Below, piece after piece: positions 33,226 through 37,549 of a DNA stretch of 37,549 nt. Each line of letters begins with the position of its first letter. Position 1 is the first letter of the stretch. The stretch covers positions 1-37,549 of the forward strand of contig JAUSOD010000061.1 in assembly GCA_030656215.1 (NCBI GenBank). The letters are read 5' to 3'. A model generated the notes under the pieces. That model saw only the letters and a list, made by a program, of their open reading frames with translations, was not told where the DNA came from and made no database searches. Source of the DNA: Azoarcus sp. GTDB taxonomy: Bacteria > Pseudomonadota > Gammaproteobacteria > Burkholderiales > Rhodocyclaceae. A program made the position numbers and the translations under genes.

Positions 33226-34431
33226 ATGCTGCGCACCATTCCTCGACCCGTATGGGCATTGATAAACGGCTTCGCAGCCCTGGGCGCGGTCGGCAGCGTG
33301 CTGGTCGCTCGGCAGCCCGAGTTCCAGTCGCGGTGGGGGCTCGATGCTGCCGAGTGGGGATGGGTGCTGTTCGCCGCAGGCCTGGGTGGCATGCTCGCGT
33401 ACCCCGTCAACAAGTGGTTTCTCGCCTGCTGGGGCAGCCGCAAGATGTTGCATCGCTTCGGCACGGCAGGTGGGGTGGTGATGGCTGTCATTCCATGGCT
33501 GCCCGGCCTGCCCGGCTTGCTGCTGGGCATGTTCGTGCAGGGTCTGATCTACAACGGCGTCGGGGTGGCGGTGAATCACCAGGCGGTGGAGTGGGAGTTG
33601 CGCAGCAGTGCGCGGATGATGGGGCGCCTGCACGCGACATTCTATGTTGGCAGCATGCTCTCGGCTTTCGTCAGCGGTGTGTTGGCCGCAACCGGGCTGG
33701 CACTGAGCATTCACATGGCGGTTGTCGGTTTGCTCGCTGCACTGTTTCACCGTCATGCGGCCAAGTCCCTGCCGCGTGCGCTGCCACCCGACCCGGATGT
33801 GGCAGCGAGCGTCACGGTGCGGGGAGCGTGGCTGCCGCTCGGCGTTCTCGCGGCCTGCCATGGTGTTGTCGAGAGCGGCATCATGGGCTGGACCGCGATC
33901 TATCTGCACCAGTCCATGGGGGCCGGTGAAGGAGCCGCGGGGATCGGCCTGGCGCTGTTTGCTGGTGCCATGGCGCTGGGCCGCTTCGGTTCGGATGCGG
34001 TGGTGATGCGCTTCGGTCCGGCACCGGTGATCATCGGCGGTGCTGTCGCGTGCGCATTGGCGCTCGGCGTTTCCGCGGTGACGGCGTCGCTCACGCTTGC
34101 CCTGGCTGCACTGATCGTGTGCGGCTTCGGCCTTGCTGCGGCGGCACCGATCATCTTTTCCGCAGCCGGACGATTGGGCGGCGATGTGCTCGCACGAGTG
34201 TTTGCCGTGGGCGCAGTGGGCGGCCTGCTGGGACCGCTGGTGCTCGGACAGATCGCGAAAATTACATCACTCGACGCCGTGATGCTGGTGCTCGCCGTGG
34301 TCAGCGCGGTCATGGCGTGGCAGTCGCGCATCCTGCTCGACAAGCGCAGCGGTGCGCCGGCGACGGCGGATCGGGCCGGGGCAATGGCTGGTGTCGGATC
34401 GGGTGATCCCACAGGGAGTGATTCAAAATGA
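33226..34431 (+). CDS. MFS transporter
   Basis: This inner-membrane major facilitator of 401 residues shows about twelve hydrophobic segments: WALINGFAALGAVGSVLVA near the start, WVLFAAGLGGMLAYPV, LLGMFVQGLIYNGVGV, then a central charged loop (HRHAAKSLPRALPPDPDV, about 178-195) and a second set of helices. It resembles YbjJ/FucP-like MFS proteins of unassigned substrate. Its stop overlaps the trehalase start by four bases (ATGA), so it is tied to that gene and could import or export a sugar, perhaps trehalose or glucose. The ribosome site is weak. The 94 bases after the porin show no clear terminator, so it may be read from the upstream operon. Confidence 0.78.
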   Translation: MLRTIPRPVWALINGFAALGAVGSVLVARQPEFQSRWGLDAAEWGWVLFAAGLGGMLAYPVNKWFLACWGSRKMLHRFGTAGGVVMAVIPWLPGLPGLLLGMFVQGLIYNGVGVAVNHQAVEWELRSSARMMGRLHATFYVGSMLSAFVSGVLAATGLALSIHMAVVGLLAALFHRHAAKSLPRALPPDPDVAASVTVRGAWLPLGVLAACHGVVESGIMGWTAIYLHQSMGAGEGAAGIGLALFAGAMALGRFGSDAVVMRFGPAPVIIGGAVACALALGVSAVTASLTLALAALIVCGFGLAAAAPIIFSAAGRLGGDVLARVFAVGAVGGLLGPLVLGQIAKITSLDAVMLVLAVVSAVMAWQSRILLDKRSGAPATADRAGAMAGVGSGDPTGSDSK

Positions 34432-35921
34432 AGGACAAACATCCCCAGACCACGGGCGCCTTGTTTCAGGCGGTGCAGCTGGCGCGGGTTTTTGCGGATT
34501 CCAAGACGTTTCCGGACTGTGTCGCCCGCGAATCGTCCGCGGTGATAGAACAGCACTTCCGGGAAACGCTCGATGCTTTCGTTCGCGCCCATTTCGATCT
34601 GCCCCGAGATCCGCCCTCATCGGTACTCGCGCCAGCGATGACGCTGGCGGAACATATCGATCGGCTATGGACGGTGCTGACCCGTCCGCCGTCGGCGACG
34701 TCGGCCGCGAACGACACCCTGATCGGGCTGCCCCATGACTATGTCGTTCCTGGCGGACGGTTTCGCGAGATCTTCTACTGGGACAGCTACTTCACGTCGG
34801 TCGGCCTGATTACCTCCGGTCGCCTCGATCTGGTCGTGAGCATGATCCGCAACTTCGCCTCGCTGATCGATCGCTTCGGCTTCGTGCCCAACGGAAATCG
34901 CGCTTACTTTCTTGGTCGTTCCCAGCCTCCGACCTTCGGTCTGATGCTGGAATTGCTCGAGCAGGAGGCGGGCTTCGAAGCGATAAGACCTTTCCTGGCC
35001 AGTCTCGAGGCGGAGCACAAGTTCTGGATGAGCCGCGAGCCAGCCACCTACGATGGGTTTCCGATCGCCGACCGGCGCACCGTGCTGCTTGGTCCTGATC
35101 TGGTGCTCAACCGCTACTGGGACGACCATGATGGGCCGCGGGAGGAGTCCTTCGCCGAGGATGTCGAACTCGTCGAGCACGCCGCAGAGGACCGCCGGTG
35201 CGAGTTGTTCCGCAACCTCCGGGCCGGCGCGGAATCAGGCTGGGACTTCAGTAGCCGCTGGCTCGCAGCGGGGCAGGGGCTGGAGAGCATACGCACTACC
35301 GAGTTGATCCCGATCGACCTCAATTGCCTGCTCTACCGGATGGAAGTGCAACTCGGGCGCTGGCTGGCAATGGAGGGTGAGACACGTGCCGAGGCCTACG
35401 CGGAGGCTGCGGCCAGGCGAAAGGCCGCCCTGAACAGCTTGTGCTGGAGTGACGGCGACGGATGGTGGTTCGACTACGACTGGAAGGCCGGGCGTCGCCG
35501 GGAGTCGTGGACCCTGGCCGGCTCGTTTCCACTGCACGCCGGCGTGGTGGAAGGCGGCCAGGCCGACGCGATGGCCGCGACCATCGAGCGGCGCTTCCTC
35601 CAGCCCGGCGGCGTCGTCACCACGCTGACGCCATCGAGCGAGCAGTGGGACTGGCCCAATGGCTGGGCGCCGCTACAGTGGATGGTAGTCAGCGGCCTGC
35701 TCGACCACGGACACGAGCGTCTGGCAGGGGAGATCGCCGAGCGCTTCCTTGCGCTGGCCGAACGGGTCTACCAACGTACCGGAAAGCTCATGGAGAAATA
35801 CGACGTCTGCGACATGAGTCTCGATGCCGGTGGTGGCGAATATCCGGTCCAGGACGGATTCGGCTGGACGAACGGGGTGGTGCGTGCGTTTGTCGAGCGC
35901 TTCAGGGGTGGTGTCGCTTAG
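34428..35921 (+). CDS. treF: trehalase, cytoplasmic GH37 (TreF-like)
   Basis: Trehalase hydrolyses trehalose to two glucose molecules. The 497-residue protein carries both GH37 signatures: PGGRFREIFYWDSYF (signature 1) and QWDWPNGWAPLQ (signature 2). GWDFSSRWL holds the expected catalytic acid Asp, and GGEYPVQDGFGWTNGV holds the expected catalytic base Glu. There is no signal peptide (start MKDKHPQTTGALFQ), so it should act in the cytoplasm on imported trehalose, unlike periplasmic TreA. It overlaps the MFS gene by four bases. Glucose released here would go to the glucokinase encoded at 9917-10987. Confidence 0.93.
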   Translation: MKDKHPQTTGALFQAVQLARVFADSKTFPDCVARESSAVIEQHFRETLDAFVRAHFDLPRDPPSSVLAPAMTLAEHIDRLWTVLTRPPSATSAANDTLIGLPHDYVVPGGRFREIFYWDSYFTSVGLITSGRLDLVVSMIRNFASLIDRFGFVPNGNRAYFLGRSQPPTFGLMLELLEQEAGFEAIRPFLASLEAEHKFWMSREPATYDGFPIADRRTVLLGPDLVLNRYWDDHDGPREESFAEDVELVEHAAEDRRCELFRNLRAGAESGWDFSSRWLAAGQGLESIRTTELIPIDLNCLLYRMEVQLGRWLAMEGETRAEAYAEAAARRKAALNSLCWSDGDGWWFDYDWKAGRRRESWTLAGSFPLHAGVVEGGQADAMAATIERRFLQPGGVVTTLTPSSEQWDWPNGWAPLQWMVVSGLLDHGHERLAGEIAERFLALAERVYQRTGKLMEKYDVCDMSLDAGGGEYPVQDGFGWTNGVVRAFVERFRGGVA

Positions 35922-35982
35922 CCGGTTTCGTAGCGCCCCTCAGTCTCACTGTGGTTCAAAGAGCCTCCGCCGGGGGATACCG

Positions 35983-36204
35983 ATGCCTGAGCAATCGGTT
36001 CAGATCCTGTCAGGGATCACCGAGCGGCTTCTCCGCCGCGCGGACATGATCTACCTGATCTCCCGGTCCATCTGCCAGGGCTGCAAGGCGGGGGCGATCG
36101 CGCTTGTCGGGGTCATTGCGGCGCCGCTCGTCGACGGTGCCTTGCTGGCACAAAAGCCGACTGACGATGTCGAATCGGGTGCGCTCCATCCGTCTTTAAC
36201 TTAG
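35983..36204 (+). CDS. small hypothetical protein with one hydrophobic segment
   Basis: A possible 73-residue protein starts MPEQSVQILSGITERLLRRA. It has a Cys-x-x-Cys (SICQGCKAG) followed by a hydrophobic stretch AIALVGVIAAPLVDGALLA that could span a membrane. GGGGGA lies about five bases before the ATG at 35983. I do not recognise the family. The frame is open upstream to 35824, where it overlaps trehalase. The gap to the SRPBCC gene is 32 bases. Existence as a real gene is uncertain. Confidence 0.4.
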   Translation: MPEQSVQILSGITERLLRRADMIYLISRSICQGCKAGAIALVGVIAAPLVDGALLAQKPTDDVESGALHPSLT

Positions 36205-36236
36205 CCAACTAATGGCCCTTACATGAGGAGACGCAG

Positions 36237-36656
36237 ATGAAGATCACCATTAAAACCGTCGTGAAGGCAAGTCTGACTGCGGTGTGGGAAGCCTGGAACA
36301 CCCCGGAGGACATCAAGCAGTGGAACGCTGCGTCGGACGACTGGCACACCACGCGGAGCACCGTCGATCTGCGTGAAGGCGGATCTTTCTTGTCGCGCAT
36401 GGAAGCCAGGGATGGTAGCGCCGGCTTCGACTTCGACGGCATTTACACGCGCATCGTGCCGCTCAGGATCATCGCGTACCGGATGAGCGATGGGCGCGAG
36501 GTCGAGACCGAGTTCGTCGAGCGCGCCTACGGCGTCGTCGTGAAAACCGTGTTCGATGCGGAAACCGAAAATCCCGCGGAGATGCAGCGCGCCGGCTGGC
36601 AAGCGATTCTGGATAACTTCGCGCGCTACGTGGAGATGAAACGGCCACCGCGCTAA
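36237..36656 (+). CDS. SRPBCC-family protein (AHSA1/polyketide cyclase-like)
   Basis: This 139-residue START/SRPBCC-fold protein has the family's opening VVKASLTAVWEAWNTPEDIKQW, the DLREGGSFLSRMEARDGSAGFDFDGIY segment and the C-terminal helix GWQAILDNFARYVEMK, at full length for the AHSA1-like group. Members bind hydrophobic ligands in a deep cavity; no enzyme role can be assigned. GAGGAG lies six bases before the ATG at 36237. It has no evident link with sugar metabolism and marks the change to an unrelated gene region. Confidence 0.85.
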   Translation: MKITIKTVVKASLTAVWEAWNTPEDIKQWNAASDDWHTTRSTVDLREGGSFLSRMEARDGSAGFDFDGIYTRIVPLRIIAYRMSDGREVETEFVERAYGVVVKTVFDAETENPAEMQRAGWQAILDNFARYVEMKRPPR

Positions 36657-36699
36657 GGCAGTGTCGTAGCCCGAATGCTGTTCCGGAAAGCCGCCGGCC

Positions 36700-36856
36700 G
36701 CAGCCTACGATCGAGGTGGCGGGGCTGCACTGCCGGGCTTTGTCGTACAACGGGGTCGAGTTGGCTGCCGACAGCGTTCAGCCTGCCTATCTTGCGGCGC
36801 TCAACGGCCTGTTTGCGAAGGTCCTGTCCACAGACGAAATGCTCACCCACATCTGA
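36700..36856 (+). pseudogene. coding-like fragment without start
   Basis: One plus-strand frame reads PTIEVAGLHCRALSYNGVEL and continues through DSVQPAYLAALNGLFAKVLS to a TGA at 36854-36856. It looks like the C-terminal end of a protein, but no ATG or ribosome site precedes it in that frame. I do not recognise the family. It may be the remains of a deleted gene between the SRPBCC and VOC genes, or chance coding-like sequence in GC-rich DNA. Confidence 0.3.
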
Positions 36857-36908
36857 GTTGCGAGCGAGTCGGTGCGCGCGACCTCACCAGCTTGTAGCGG
36901 AGGGACAC

Positions 36909-37217
36909 ATGAGACTCCTGGTGAATATCGACGTTGACGATGTCGACAAGGCGGTGGACTTCTACGAATGTGGGCTGGGGCTGCAGGATCTGGATGGGGC
37001 CGTACACCGGGCCCGTGCCTCCTGCGCGGCGGACGAAGGCGGAATCCGAACCTTCCCATGGGGACGACTGGTGACCCTTAGCGACCCGTTCGGCCATGGA
37101 TTCTGCGATACCGGCGCCGTGTTTAATGAGTTATATCGCCACCTCACGGACGAGTCCGCAGATCTGCGGTCTACAACACGTTGGGCTTTGGAACAAATCT
37201 CGCGATTCAGTGAATGA
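36909..37217 (+). CDS. VOC-family (glyoxalase-like) protein, shortened
   Basis: This 102-residue protein starts like a normal vicinal-oxygen-chelate domain (MRLLVNIDVDDVDKAVDFYE) and later has the usual end motif FPWGRLVTLSDPFGHGFC. The part in between (CGLGLQ joined to DLDGAVHRARA) is about 45-50 residues shorter than in typical family members, as though the central strands had been removed in frame. The tail after GFC (DTGAVFNELYRHLTDESADL and on) does not match the family. GGAGGG lies four bases before the ATG at 36909, so it is probably still translated, but the fold may be broken. It is possibly a pseudogene. Confidence 0.6.
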   Translation: MRLLVNIDVDDVDKAVDFYECGLGLQDLDGAVHRARASCAADEGGIRTFPWGRLVTLSDPFGHGFCDTGAVFNELYRHLTDESADLRSTTRWALEQISRFSE

Positions 37218-37266
37218 CACCCCTCTCGACTAAATATCCGCTGGCTTGTCCGCCTAGGTGACCACC

Positions 37267-37549
37267 ATGATTCGACTGCTCTATATTAGCCAAGCCGCTT
37301 CCGGAGTAACTGAGGAACAAGTGAAGGACATCCTAGAGTCCGCGCAACGAAATAACTCAGCCGTCGGCCTCACTGGCGTCTTGGTCTACGGTGGACGTCT
37401 ATTCATGCAAGTCTTGGAAGGGCCGGAACAGGCTTTGCTCCGGAAGTATGTGAAGATCCTGGATGATCGCAGGCATAGCGATTGCGAGATTCTCCATATC
37501 TCACCCGCGAACGATCGGATATTTGAGAACTGGTCGATGGGAATCATCG
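37267..37549 (+). CDS. BLUF-domain blue-light photoreceptor, cut by the window edge
   Basis: The 94 codons visible encode a BLUF domain, which binds FAD and senses blue light. Key residues expected from PixD/AppA are present: the Tyr in RLLYISQ, the Asn pair in SAQRNNSAVGLTG, the Gln in RLFMQVLEGP, and the Trp and Met in FENWSMG. The frame is open to the last base, so any effector domain (or only the short C-terminal helices of a PixD-type protein) lies outside. AGGTGA precedes the ATG at 37267. The gene is visibly richer in A and T (first 54 bases about 46% GC by count) than the sugar genes, which hints at a different origin. Confidence 0.85.
   Translation, partial: MIRLLYISQAASGVTEEQVKDILESAQRNNSAVGLTGVLVYGGRLFMQVLEGPEQALLRKYVKILDDRRHSDCEILHISPANDRIFENWSMGII

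Overview
The window looks like a chromosomal segment of a high-GC betaproteobacterium. A Rhodocyclales/Zoogloeaceae-type organism (Thauera/Azoarcus relatives) is my best guess. The reasons are the strong G/C third-position bias, a glucokinase-HexR fusion of the kind known from Burkholderiales, and the proteobacterial long-form GapN. No rRNA, tRNA, CRISPR array, insertion sequence or phage gene was recognised.

Layout. (1) About 1-13123, minus strand: a central-carbon block in the transcription order zwf, pgl, glk, pgi, pyk, gapN, eno, ndh, gpmA, glgB (glgB runs off the left edge). (2) 13124-13398: a divergent control region with two HexR-like operators. (3) 13399-17887, plus: edd, eda and a glucokinase-like/HexR fusion. 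(4) 17904-21694, minus: an aldo/keto reductase and ppc (PEP carboxylase). (5) 21695-22110: a gene-free control region with two more HexR-like sites. (6) 22111-23190, minus: a LacI-family repressor. (7) 23425-35921, plus: an alpha-glucoside/trehalose locus with two GH13 alpha-glucosidases, a MalEFGK-type ABC importer, a LamB/ScrY-like porin, an MFS transporter and a cytoplasmic GH37 trehalase. (8) 35983 to the right edge: small unrelated genes, namely a small hypothetical, an SRPBCC protein, a coding fragment, a shortened VOC protein and an AT-richer BLUF photoreceptor cut by the window edge.

How it fits together. The porin and ABC importer would bring in maltose-, isomaltose- or trehalose-type sugars, and the GH13 and GH37 enzymes would release glucose. 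Glk, Zwf, Pgl, Edd and Eda form a complete Entner-Doudoroff route to pyruvate and glyceraldehyde-3-phosphate. GapN converts the latter directly to 3-phosphoglycerate, so GapA and Pgk are not needed, and GpmA, Eno and Pyk finish the lower branch. Ppc supplies oxaloacetate, NDH-2 re-oxidises NADH, and GlgB (with Pgi) links to glycogen. Control appears to be in two layers: HexR on the ED genes and the AKR-ppc pair, and LacI on the sugar-uptake locus.

The most unusual observation is that the kinase half of the HexR fusion keeps the sugar-contact residues but has lost the canonical phosphate-binding motifs. An intact stand-alone glk lies nearby. This suggests a glucokinase turned into a sensor domain.
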